Part shown: positions 49,972 through 58,580 of the stretch, piece after piece
How the letters are laid out: each line of letters opens with the position of its first letter
How positions within the stretch are numbered: position 1 is the first letter of the stretch
NCBI RefSeq assembly: GCF_000331535.1
Contig: NZ_AMZN01000111.1
Location: forward strand, 1-59,551
Direction of reading: 5' to 3'
DNA: 59,551 nt
Source: Fulvivirga imtechensis AK7
GTDB lineage: Bacteria; Bacteroidota; Bacteroidia; Cytophagales; Cyclobacteriaceae
Notes under the pieces: model-generated
Database searches by the model: none
Told to the model about the DNA's origin: nothing
The model's input: the letters and a program-made list of their open reading frames with translations, nothing else
Program-made: the position numbers and the translations under genes

Positions 49972-51939
49972 CTAAGCTGAAATAATCTGCAAAACCAGTT
50001 CCTTCGTCAGTGGGCGTCCATTGGCTTTGGATTTTATCAGTTCAAACGGGTACCGAAAATCACAACCTGACTTCCAGTCGCTGCAACCGTAAGCGGTTTT
50101 TCCTTTTATCAGAGTTCCCTTTTTGCACTTAGGACACAGCGGTTTACCGCTCTTTCCTGGCACTGGCGACTGCGATTTTGTTTTATTCTCAAATTCCAAC
50201 TGAAAATCATTCGTTAGCTTCACTATCCCTTCCACTTTTTCCCCCTCAAGTACAAAACCCTTCAGTTTCGTAGTGGCCTTCTTTTCCAACAGCCTTTTTA
50301 CTTGCTGATGAGTCAGCTTCTTGTTCATAAACTCGAAAGGTACACGCATATCGCAGCCGGCTTTCCACTCACTGCAGCCGTAGCTGTTTTTCCCTTTGAT
50401 GATGCTACCCGAAGTGCATTTAGGGCATTTCATCATTGGCTTTCATCAGGTCGCGCAGCTCTTCATCGTCTACCTGTTTGCCGGCAGTTTCCATGGCCCG
50501 TAGTAAAGATGCTTCCGTATAGTTTTTTGGCGGCTTGGTCGTTTTTTCAATGAAGGATGGCTCATGCGGACCACGCTCCCCTTTCTCAAATGAAGGTAAA
50601 ATTCCTTCGTCATCTTCGTTGGTTTCCTCATCGTCATCAGAGGTATCTTTCTTACTCTCCTTGGGGAAGAGTACCCGCCATCCTTCCTCCAGGATCTCCT
50701 TACCTCTTGCTACGAATTTCACGGTTTCAACTTCAGCATTTACCTGTGTTTTAGCTACTTTGCAATCAGGATAAAATGTCGCTATAAAGCGTCTGACTAT
50801 AATATCATATACTTTGTGTTCATCGGAGCCTAACGGCTTTTGCTCACCAGTCGGAATGATAGCATGGTGATCGGTCACTTTGTTATCATTGAATACCTTG
50901 GTCGATTTCCGGATCTTTTTGCCCAGGATAGGTTCGGTAAAAGCAGAATAATCAGCAAGCCCCTGAAGTATGCCGGGTATTTTAGGATACATGTCATTAG
51001 GCAGAAATGTGGTATCAATACGTGGATAGGTCACCACCTTTTTTTCATAAAGGGCCTGTACCAATTTAAGGGTTACTTCTGCTGTAAATCCAAACTTGGT
51101 ATTACAGTATACCTGAAGGCTGGTGAGGTCAAAGAGTTTAGGTGCATATTCTTTACCTTCTTTCTTTTCAATATCCGTAATTACCAGGTCTTTTCCGGTG
51201 ACTTTGTTGAGGAGCTCTTCACCCTCTCTTTTGAGAAGAATTTACCGGTGGTATTGTTGAATTTTGTCTCTCTGTAGATGGTCTGAAGCTCCCAGTAAGT
51301 TTTGGGTACGAAATTTTCTATTTCGTAATGCCGGTTGACCAGCATGGCCAATGTTGGGGTTTGCACCCGGCCAATGGACAATACCTGCTTGTAACCACCA
51401 TATTTGAGGGTGTATAGCCGGGTGGCGTTCATCCCTAACAACCAATCACCAATAGCGCGGGAGCTGCCTGCATAAAAAAGGTTGTCAAACTGTTGCGCAG
51501 GCCTTAGTTTCTCAAAACCCGCTTTAATGGCTTCAGTAGTCAAGGATGAGATCCAGAGGCGCTGTACTTCACCCTGGTATTTTGCTTCCTTGATCACCCA
51601 ACGCTGGATCAATTCCCCCTCTTGCCCTGCATCGCCACAGTTGATGACCAACGAGGCTTTGTCCAGTAAACTTCTAATTACTTTAAACTGCTTCTTCACC
51701 CCGCTATCGTTCATTAGTTTGGTTTCAAAGCGCTCCGGAAGCATCGGGAGGGTGTTTAGATCCCACCGCTTCCAATGAGGCTGATAGTCTTCAGGGGAAT
51801 TCAATGTGCAGAAATGCCCGAAAGTCCAGGTCACCTGATAGCCATTGCCCTCAAAATACCCCTCTTTCCGGGCACCGGCTCCAATTACCTGCGCTATTTC
51901 TCTGGCTACACTTGGCTTTTCAGCAATACAGACCTTCAT
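49972..51939 (-). pseudogene. topB: DNA topoisomerase III, broken by frameshift and deletion
   Basis: The three open pieces are parts of one topoisomerase III. 51939-51181 encodes the N-terminal TOPRIM part (KVCIAEKPSVAREIAQVIGA, GDAGQEGELI, SIGRVQTPTLAMLV). At about 51226-51232 the frame is lost: shifting by one base (one base missing in GAGAGG) restores a perfect continuation through 51181-51064. This then runs into the catalytic segment VVTYPRIDTTFL (active Tyr) in 51064-50420. That piece stops at LRDLMKANDEMP, where intact enzymes continue with a GIGRPSTRA-type segment, so a stretch of that domain is missing. The last piece (50436-49972) encodes two four-cysteine zinc fingers (MKCPKCTSG, LCPKCKKG), beginning with ATGATG overlapping the previous stop. 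Two lesions make a sequencing error alone unlikely. Confidence 0.85.
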
Positions 51940-51989
51940 GTGTGTTCATTTTGATTTTCAATCGCCAGGAGTCTGACCTGCCGGCGAAA

Positions 51990-52105
51990 ATACAAAATCT
52001 ATTTGATAGAGCCTCGGGCTGGTGGCGGGTTGACAGGTTACTGGTACTGGTCGCTTCTATGTTGCTGGTCGCTTGTGAACTGGTTGACTGGTCATTGGTT
52101 AGCAA
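51990..52105. repeat. degenerate ACTGGT-type short repeats
   Basis: Units of ACTGGT/GCTGGT type (TTACTGG, TACTGGT, GTTGCTGG, AACTGGT, GACTGGTCATTGG), similar to the degenerate units at 9359-9394. Confidence 0.55.
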
Positions 52106-52213
52106 ACAATAAACTGTAGGCAAAACGAAGCTGGAAGCAGGATAGCTGCAAGCTTTGAGCTTCAAGCTATAAGCAAAATGTCAATCGTCAAACCAGTAAA
52201 AGCACCACTTAAC

Positions 52214-52309
52214 CATTAACAATTAACAATTAACAATTAACAATTAACAATTAACAATTAACAATTAACAATTAACAATTAACAATTAACAATTAACAAT
52301 TAACCATTA
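52214..52309. repeat. heptanucleotide repeat (AATTAAC)~13
   Basis: About 13 perfect AATTAAC units bounded by degenerate ACCATTAAC units. It is the longest perfect array in the window and lies about 120 bp before the CheB-CheR-kinase start. Slippage here could move promoter elements. Confidence 0.9.
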
Positions 52310-52360
52310 ACACCAAATAAAAACTATGTATTAATCTGGAATGCCAATTAGCGAATACGT

Positions 52361-52368
52361 ATCTTTAT
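52361..52368 (+). promoter_or_regulatory. possible -7 box before CheB-CheR-kinase
   Basis: TATCTTTA matches TAnnTTTG at all but the last base. It would start transcription near 52372, which supports ATG 52431 over ATG 52341 as the coding start. The -33 element is not clear. Confidence 0.4.
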
Positions 52369-52430
52369 CAACAGGCATAACCAAAAAACTAAATATATTA
52401 TACACTTCTATACGGGTAAACCGGCATTGT

Positions 52431-55400
52431 ATGGCGGTAAAGAATAAAAACAAAGCAGCGGAATTTTTCATCGCTGCTATAGGTGCGTCAGCAGGAGGGT
52501 TGGAGGCGCTGCAAAACCTGATCTCTGGAATTCCAAAGAACACCGAAAATCTTGCAATTATTGTAGCCCAGCATCTGGGCACTGAAAGCATGTTGCCTGA
52601 GCTACTCGCCAGTAAAACGGATTTCGATGTAACAGAGATCAAAAATGATCATGATATACAGTCGCGCGTGATATACGTTGCCTCGCCCAACCAGGAAATT
52701 GTATCCAGGGAGGGCAGGCTTTATTTGAGTAGAGCACCCATCATGGCTGGTCCCAAACCATCTCTTAATTTATTATTTTCTTCTCTGGCCAAAGATCATC
52801 AAAACAGGGTGATTGGAGTGATCCTTTCCGGAACCGGAGCAGATGGCGCTAACGGAATGAAAGAGGTAGCGATGGCAGGAGGTGTTACAATAGTACAGGA
52901 CCCGGACACTGCTAAATTCAGAGGCATGCCGGAGGCGGCCATTGAAGCCACTCCTGTTGACTGGGTACTTGCACCGGAGGAGATAGGCATGAAACTGGCC
53001 GATATAGTAGCTGATCCTAAACAGCACGTTGACTTGAAAATTGGAGAGGAAGCTTTTTACAAGATCATAGAAGTTCTGGAGCAGGTTACAGGAACGGATT
53101 TCAACAATTACAAACAGGAAACGCTGTTCAGAAGAATGGAAAAACGGCTATCTGAGCTCAAACTTCCCACATTAAGTGAGTATTACGACTACCTTAAAAA
53201 TCACAGTGAAGAAGCTGAGATCCTCTTTAGGAAAGTACTGATAGGAGTCACCGGCTTCTTCCGCGACCCGGCAGTATTCGAATCACTGGAGCGATATGTT
53301 GAAAAACTATTGGTTAAAAAAAAGCAGGGAGAGCCACTGCGTGTATGGGTGCCAGGTTGCGCCACCGGGGAGGAAGCTTATTCCGTGGCGATGATCATTG
53401 ATGCCAAATTAAGAAAAAAGAAACTCAATATACCGGTGCAGATCTTCGCCACCGATATCAATGATGGCTCTCTCATCATAGCGCGTAAAGGAGTATACGA
53501 TAAAAAATCAATTGAAAAGGCGCCACCACGGTATGTAGAAAGATATTTGACACGGTTGAGTGGTGACATGTATGAAATAAACAAAGGCATACGGTCAATG
53601 ATCTTGTTTTCCCGTCATGATCTCAGCCACCACCCTCCCTTTTTACGGCTCGACCTGATCGTGTGTCGCAACCTCCTGATATATTTTAACAAACGCCTTC
53701 AAGAGCAGATTTTTCGCTTATTCTACACGGCTCTCAATTCCAATGCATATCTGGTACTGGGCAAGTCAGAGTCCGTGGGCAAGTTGACAGACCTGTTTGG
53801 AACGGTTCAGTCGGATGCAAAAATATATCAGCGCACAGCGGGAAGTACCATTCGAAGACTCCGCTATGGAAGGCTTCCCATACAGCAGTTGCCAAAACTG
53901 CGGAGAGAGATCACCATTCCGGAAATAGTGAAGGAAACACTGTACAGTGTTTTTAAATATCCCTATGTGGTGGTCAATGATAGTTTCGATATACAGGAGA
54001 TCAGTGGTGATGTGAGCTTGTATATGGGACTGAAACCCGGACAGATGAATGCCAACATGATAAAGCTGGCTCATAAGGACCTCCGGATAGAACTAAAGTC
54101 TCTTGCACTGAACTGTACTAAAGAAGGACGGGAGGTACAAAGCCAGGTGCGTAAGTTCAACAGTCATGGCCATGATCATTATGTCAGGTTCACTATGCGG
54201 CCTTTGCTTTACCAGCCAACTACCGATCAGTTTTATATGATAGTATTCGAGGCTGTGAAGCAGGGTAAAAGTAAAGAGAAGAAGGTAGAGCCGGCTAAAA
54301 AGGAGCAAACCAGGATCAGGGAGCTTGAGGAAGAGCTGGAAAATACCAGGGCAGATCTACAGGATTTTATTGAGCGGCTGGAAGAATCAAATATACAACT
54401 GCAATCCCTGAATGAAGAACTACAGTCTTCGAATGAAGAGCTCAGAATATCCAATGAAGAACTGGAAACTGCCAATGAAGAGCTACAGTCTTCCAACGAG
54501 GAGATACTTACTACCTATCAGGAATTAAAGGCAGCCCATGAAACCCTCACAAAGCAGGAGCAACTGCTGCGGGAGTCAAGGGCCAACACTCAGGCGCTCA
54601 TCAATAATAGCCTGCAGGGGTTTATACTTTTAGACAGAAATTACCATGTCATAACCTTCAATGAAATGGCGAAAAAGGTTATGAAACTATTTTTCCAGGC
54701 CAACCTGAGAAAGGGGGAGGGGCTGAATGAATCCGGGAATGACCACTATGGGATCTTTTCAAACGGCTTCCGGGAATCACTGACCCACAAGACAGTACAA
54801 AAGGAATATGAGCTGGTGGATAAGAAAGGAGTTTCTCATGTCTTTAATTTCAATTTTACGCCTGTATTGGATGAACAAGGCAAAATAGAATCCGTTTCTG
54901 TAGGCATGCTGGACATCACTGATTGGAGGAAAGCGAAGCAGGACGTGCGCAAATTATCCTGGGTGGCCAGATATACCAACAACGGTGTGATGATCACCGA
55001 TCACGAGGGGAGGATACAATGGGTAAACGAGGGTTTTCAACGACTAACGGGATGGTCATTTGAGCAGGTGGAAAATAAGCTGTGCACTAAGGTTGTTCCC
55101 GATGGTGAGCTCAGGGCCGATGCGGTGAAAAAGATCGAAACCACACTGACAAAAAAGCGAGCTGTAACAGAGGTGCTTCTTAAATATACCAAAGATGAAA
55201 AGCAGGTGTGGGTAAGTCTCGATATGACGCCTATTTTTGAGAAGAAAAAATTAACACATTTTATTGGTGTACTCACTGATATCACAGGTATTATCAGGGC
55301 AGAAGAGCTGAAAAAGAACCAGGAAGCACTGGAGCAACGGCAACACCTGATAGATGGCATAGCCAGCAACTTCCCTGATGGTATAGTAGGACTTATCAAC

Positions 55401-56441
55401 AGTGATCTCAGGTATGTATACGTTGGTGGTAGTGAGTTAAAGCGGCTGGGGCGGCAAAGGAAGGATATGCTTGACACGATGGTATTAGATCAGGTTTTTG
55501 CTGATACCGGTAAGCTGGTAAATCCACAGCTTAAAAAAGTTTTTGAAGGGGAAAGTATTTATCTTGATGTGCCGGCCGGTGAAGAGGTGTACGGCCTGCA
55601 TGCGGTACCTGTTGCTGAAGGGAATAATATCGCTCATGCGCTGGTGGTATTGCATAACATAACGCAGCGCAAGAGAGCAGAAACGGAGACGCTTAAAGCC
55701 TTGAAGCAGCAAAAGGAGTTAAATGACCTGAAATCCCGTTTTGTTACACTGGCTTCCCATGAATTTCGCACACCGCTGAGTACCATACTTTCCTCAGCAT
55801 ACCTGATAGAACAGTTTGAAGAAAAAAACGACCGGAAGAACACTCAGAAACATTTGCAACGGATTCAAGGCAATGTCAAAATCCTTACCGAGATACTCAA
55901 CGAATTTCTTTCCCTCAGCAAAATCGAAGAGGGGACGGTACGTAATAACCCGGTGGAATTTGATGTGAAACAGTTTTGCTCAGAACTGATTGAGGGACTG
56001 ACAAAGAAAGAAGGACAGGAAATTCTTTACAGGCATAAGGGAGGCATGGAAAATATCTATGTGGATAAGGGGCATTTGATCAATATCCTTAATAAGCTTC
56101 TTTCCAACGCCAGCAAATATTCATCTCAGGACAAAAGGATCTGGCTTACCTCCGAAAGTATAGAAGGCGCTGTTATCTTTTCGGTTCAGGATGAAGGTAT
56201 AGGTATTCCTACTGAGGATCAGGAGCAGTTATTTGGTACATTTTTCAGGGGGAGAAATGCGAGCAATATTCAGGGTACGGGCCTTGGGCTACACCTCGTA
56301 AAAAGATACCTGGACATTATAGGAGGCGCCATTGATTTTGTCAGTATACCCGGAAAAGGAAGCACTTTTAATGTGACAATTCCCCAAATGCCTGAAATGA
56401 TGAAAACGAAAGGCCATGCCGGCTCCGATGTAAATGCATAA
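52431..56441 (+). CDS. CheB-CheR-PAS-histidine kinase fusion
   Basis: Cytosolic sensor protein of 1336 residues. A CheB methylesterase domain (about 12-195) has the catalytic Ser in IGASAGG, His in VAQHLG and Asp in SGTGADGANGM. A CheR methyltransferase domain (about 205-470) has the SAM loop VWVPGCATGEEAYS and HHPPFLRLDLIVCRNLLIYF. Next come a divergent PAS (about 510-610), a long coiled coil with repeated LQSSNEEL-type heptads (about 640-730), and about three further PAS domains (about 735-1080). The protein ends with HisKA (His1110 in LASHEFRTPLSTIL) and HATPase_c (LLSNASKYS, DEGIGIP, GTGLGLH). There is no receiver domain. Such fusions probably adapt signalling by methylation of a partner. 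The kinase core is similar to that of the protein at 351-2111. No chemoreceptor gene is near. Confidence 0.9.
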   Translation: MAVKNKNKAAEFFIAAIGASAGGLEALQNLISGIPKNTENLAIIVAQHLGTESMLPELLASKTDFDVTEIKNDHDIQSRVIYVASPNQEIVSREGRLYLSRAPIMAGPKPSLNLLFSSLAKDHQNRVIGVILSGTGADGANGMKEVAMAGGVTIVQDPDTAKFRGMPEAAIEATPVDWVLAPEEIGMKLADIVADPKQHVDLKIGEEAFYKIIEVLEQVTGTDFNNYKQETLFRRMEKRLSELKLPTLSEYYDYLKNHSEEAEILFRKVLIGVTGFFRDPAVFESLERYVEKLLVKKKQGEPLRVWVPGCATGEEAYSVAMIIDAKLRKKKLNIPVQIFATDINDGSLIIARKGVYDKKSIEKAPPRYVERYLTRLSGDMYEINKGIRSMILFSRHDLSHHPPFLRLDLIVCRNLLIYFNKRLQEQIFRLFYTALNSNAYLVLGKSESVGKLTDLFGTVQSDAKIYQRTAGSTIRRLRYGRLPIQQLPKLRREITIPEIVKETLYSVFKYPYVVVNDSFDIQEISGDVSLYMGLKPGQMNANMIKLAHKDLRIELKSLALNCTKEGREVQSQVRKFNSHGHDHYVRFTMRPLLYQPTTDQFYMIVFEAVKQGKSKEKKVEPAKKEQTRIRELEEELENTRADLQDFIERLEESNIQLQSLNEELQSSNEELRISNEELETANEELQSSNEEILTTYQELKAAHETLTKQEQLLRESRANTQALINNSLQGFILLDRNYHVITFNEMAKKVMKLFFQANLRKGEGLNESGNDHYGIFSNGFRESLTHKTVQKEYELVDKKGVSHVFNFNFTPVLDEQGKIESVSVGMLDITDWRKAKQDVRKLSWVARYTNNGVMITDHEGRIQWVNEGFQRLTGWSFEQVENKLCTKVVPDGELRADAVKKIETTLTKKRAVTEVLLKYTKDEKQVWVSLDMTPIFEKKKLTHFIGVLTDITGIIRAEELKKNQEALEQRQHLIDGIASNFPDGIVGLINSDLRYVYVGGSELKRLGRQRKDMLDTMVLDQVFADTGKLVNPQLKKVFEGESIYLDVPAGEEVYGLHAVPVAEGNNIAHALVVLHNITQRKRAETETLKALKQQKELNDLKSRFVTLASHEFRTPLSTILSSAYLIEQFEEKNDRKNTQKHLQRIQGNVKILTEILNEFLSLSKIEEGTVRNNPVEFDVKQFCSELIEGLTKKEGQEILYRHKGGMENIYVDKGHLINILNKLLSNASKYSSQDKRIWLTSESIEGAVIFSVQDEGIGIPTEDQEQLFGTFFRGRNASNIQGTGLGLHLVKRYLDIIGGAIDFVSIPGKGSTFNVTIPQMPEMMKTKGHAGSDVNA

Positions 56442-56447
56442 GCTAAA

Positions 56448-56521
56448 GTCATCCTGCCTGTCCCGAACTTGCCTAACTTGCCTCGGGGAGGCAACTTTCA
56501 GTTGATTTTGGATAATGACAT
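56448..56521. repeat. dispersed GTCATCCTG-type repeat
   Basis: GTCATCCTGCCTGTCCCGAA with TTGCCTAACTTGCCTC matches 14671-14715. The right part CAGTTGATTTTG...ATAATGAC matches 49545-49568. Confidence 0.65.
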
Positions 56522-56700
56522 TACGCCACCATCATTAACCACAGAAGAAACTAAGGAAACGGAGATCCCAAACTACCACGTCATCCTGAGACAAAAATTT
56601 TCGTAGAGCAACGATGGAAATATTCAGGATCCCCTGATCCATGGCAGAAGCTGAAGCCCGGGACACTCCCCGGACTCCGTACATTGTTAAACTCACCCGG

Positions 56701-56718
56701 TTCAAATCCGGATTTGAA
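56701..56718. repeat. perfect 18-bp palindrome
   Basis: TTCAAATCCGGATTTGAA, inside a longer GTTCAAAT...ATTTGAAC symmetry. It lies in a gene-free stretch, and its role is unknown. Confidence 0.6.
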
Positions 56719-56756
56719 CTTTCCCTCGCTATGATTTCAGAGTAAGGCCAGGGGTG

Positions 56757-56966
56757 CTTTAAACCCGAGTTATGCAATAGACTTCGTGATGAGCGACAAA
56801 AGTGGCTGTGAGATAAGTGCTCACGCAGAATTTTGCAACGGAGGTATAGCACCGCTATGGTGAGTAGCAAAATTTGAGTAATGCCTGTCCCGGCGAATGA
56901 CGGGATCCTTAGATTACCGTCAGTTTTGACGCGGAATAGATTTCTATTGCATAACTCGGGTTAAAG
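56757..56966. mobile_element. MITE-like element, 210 bp, family C
   Basis: Perfect 20-bp inverted repeats AACCCGAGTTATGCAATAGA (56762-56781) and TCTATTGCATAACTCGGGTT (56943-56962) continue outward as CTTTAA / TTAAAG with one extra A on the left. No coding capacity inside. The remainder of the gap 56967-57142 holds nothing recognisable. Confidence 0.8.
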
Positions 56967-57142
56967 TTTCAGGACATTCAACCTCTGCACTTGGCTTATG
57001 TCACCTTTAAATTTCCTAACATCACGTCATTCGGGAATTTTCTCAGCCCAATTCGGCCCTTCAAATCATTGTTAAAAAACGGTACACCGCGGAGAACCTA
57101 TGATCGCTCCCCGCAGGTACCAATCATCCTAAACCAACTGTA

Positions 57143-58504
57143 CTATTCCTTTTCCAGCACCCAGGCCTTACGAAAGTAAGGTTGCTGCCGGTAATCATTT
57201 CTTAAATTCCTCGCTTCTTCCTGATCCTGGGAGGAAGTAAGGTAGACATAGTTGTATCCACTCTCAGTATCTGTAAGAATTTCCGCCTGATAACCCTTTT
57301 TCGTTATAAACTCCTGGTACTTTACAGCATTTTCCATGAGTTCAAAGGCCCCTATTACAACATAGTACTGCTTGGGTCCTTCTTCGTCAATGGAGGTATC
57401 GTCTTCGGACGCCATCAAAGTATCTTCATCCTCAGGCTCCTCCACAGTGTCGGAAGAAGGCGAAGGCTCTTCAGCCTGCTTTTCAACGATTGACTTCTGC
57501 TTTTCCAAAAAGCTGAGGTCCTTCCTTTTCATCGTTTTGTATCTCTTACGCTTATTTTTATTATAGAGCACGGAAACTTTTGAGACCGGAGAATGCTTCT
57601 TTCCAAAGTTCATGCTGAGCTGAAGTTCGTGAGAGCTCGTATTTGTAATAGAGGAGTTTGCAGGAGGAAATTCATAGCTATAGGTGAAGCGGACCTTTTC
57701 CATGATATTCATTCCAAACAGCAGAGCAAGTCCTCTATTTTGATTGTAGCTGGCTCCGGTCCAGAGTTTTTCATTGAAATTGACAAGAGTTGCGGCCTCC
57801 CAATAGTTTTGTAGCTTGTCCTGATTTTCATGATATATAAGCCACGGTTCCAGCGTTACACTGGAGGCAGCGCTCAGGTCAAAGGTGTAACTGACAGAGT
57901 AGAGCCGGTTTTTGAGGTTGGTGAAACTGAATTCATTGAAAGTCTCGGTGCTGAATGGGTCTGATTGAAAAAGCTCGGTGAGCGCAAAACCCATCCTGAA
58001 CTTACCTGATATATAGGCCACTCCGAAATTACCATCCGCATAGTAGTTATTACCTGCTGCCTGCATAATTACCGGGTCATTGGTGTTTAACTGCTCGCTG
58101 TCCAGATCCAGAGCATTGACCCCAAAACCACCGGAAATACCAAAGCGTAAAGCCTGATCAAAGCCCAATGGGACCACATAGGTGAATGAACCTTTAAAGG
58201 TATTGTTCTGCATGAGCACTTGTTCATCCGTATTAACATTGAGTCCTAATATTATCCTCTGATTCACCGGAACCTGCAAGCTCAGCCCTGCACTGGTAGG
58301 TGCGTCCTGGAAATTGGCCCATTGCTTGCGATAAACAAGGCCTATAGCGGCCTGGTTGTCGATGGCAGCAAAAGCAGGGTTAAACAAATAAGGGTTGTGA
58401 GAAAATTGCCGGTATATCGGGCTGGTATTTTGAGCATTTGCCAACTGCGTAGTAATGACAAACAAAAGTATTAGTATTTTTTTCATTGGTTTTTTTGATT
58501 CCAT
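57143..58504 (-). CDS. PorP/SprF family protein fused to a C-terminal SPOR domain
   Basis: Outer-membrane T9SS-associated protein of 453 residues. A signal peptide (ILILLFVITTQLANAQ) is followed by the PorP/SprF signature SPIYRQFSHNPYLFNPAFAA and a beta-barrel pattern to about residue 305 (HELQLSMNFGKK). A basic linker (KNKRKRYKTMKRKDL) and an acidic Ser-rich stretch follow. From about 377 to the end a SPOR-like domain is visible (QYYVVIGAFELMENAVKYQE, GYNYVYLTSSQDQEEAR). SPOR domains bind denuded peptidoglycan, so this protein may tie the barrel to the cell wall. Its neighbour 76 nt upstream is a secreted protein with a type B sorting domain, its likely partner. Confidence 0.9.
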   Translation of the reverse strand: MESKKPMKKILILLFVITTQLANAQNTSPIYRQFSHNPYLFNPAFAAIDNQAAIGLVYRKQWANFQDAPTSAGLSLQVPVNQRIILGLNVNTDEQVLMQNNTFKGSFTYVVPLGFDQALRFGISGGFGVNALDLDSEQLNTNDPVIMQAAGNNYYADGNFGVAYISGKFRMGFALTELFQSDPFSTETFNEFSFTNLKNRLYSVSYTFDLSAASSVTLEPWLIYHENQDKLQNYWEAATLVNFNEKLWTGASYNQNRGLALLFGMNIMEKVRFTYSYEFPPANSSITNTSSHELQLSMNFGKKHSPVSKVSVLYNKNKRKRYKTMKRKDLSFLEKQKSIVEKQAEEPSPSSDTVEEPEDEDTLMASEDDTSIDEEGPKQYYVVIGAFELMENAVKYQEFITKKGYQAEILTDTESGYNYVYLTSSQDQEEARNLRNDYRQQPYFRKAWVLEKE

Positions 58505-58580
58505 TTAGGGAAGGCACACCGGATGTATTCACACACCCGGTGTGTACCCTTTAAAAATGAATTTTAGAAATGAGAATTGA

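Noticed and set aside
52214-52309. CRISPR array
   Set aside because: The units are perfect contiguous heptamers with no spacers and there are no cas genes.
56695-56715. tRNA-like T-arm (CCGG-TTCAAAT-CCGG)
   Set aside because: No anticodon arm, D arm or acceptor stem can be built around it. The symmetry is better explained by the 18-bp palindrome at 56701-56718.
56535-56870. 111-residue open frame on the minus strand
   Set aside because: It spans dispersed repeat and the left MITE end, has no recognisable domain and no upstream signals.
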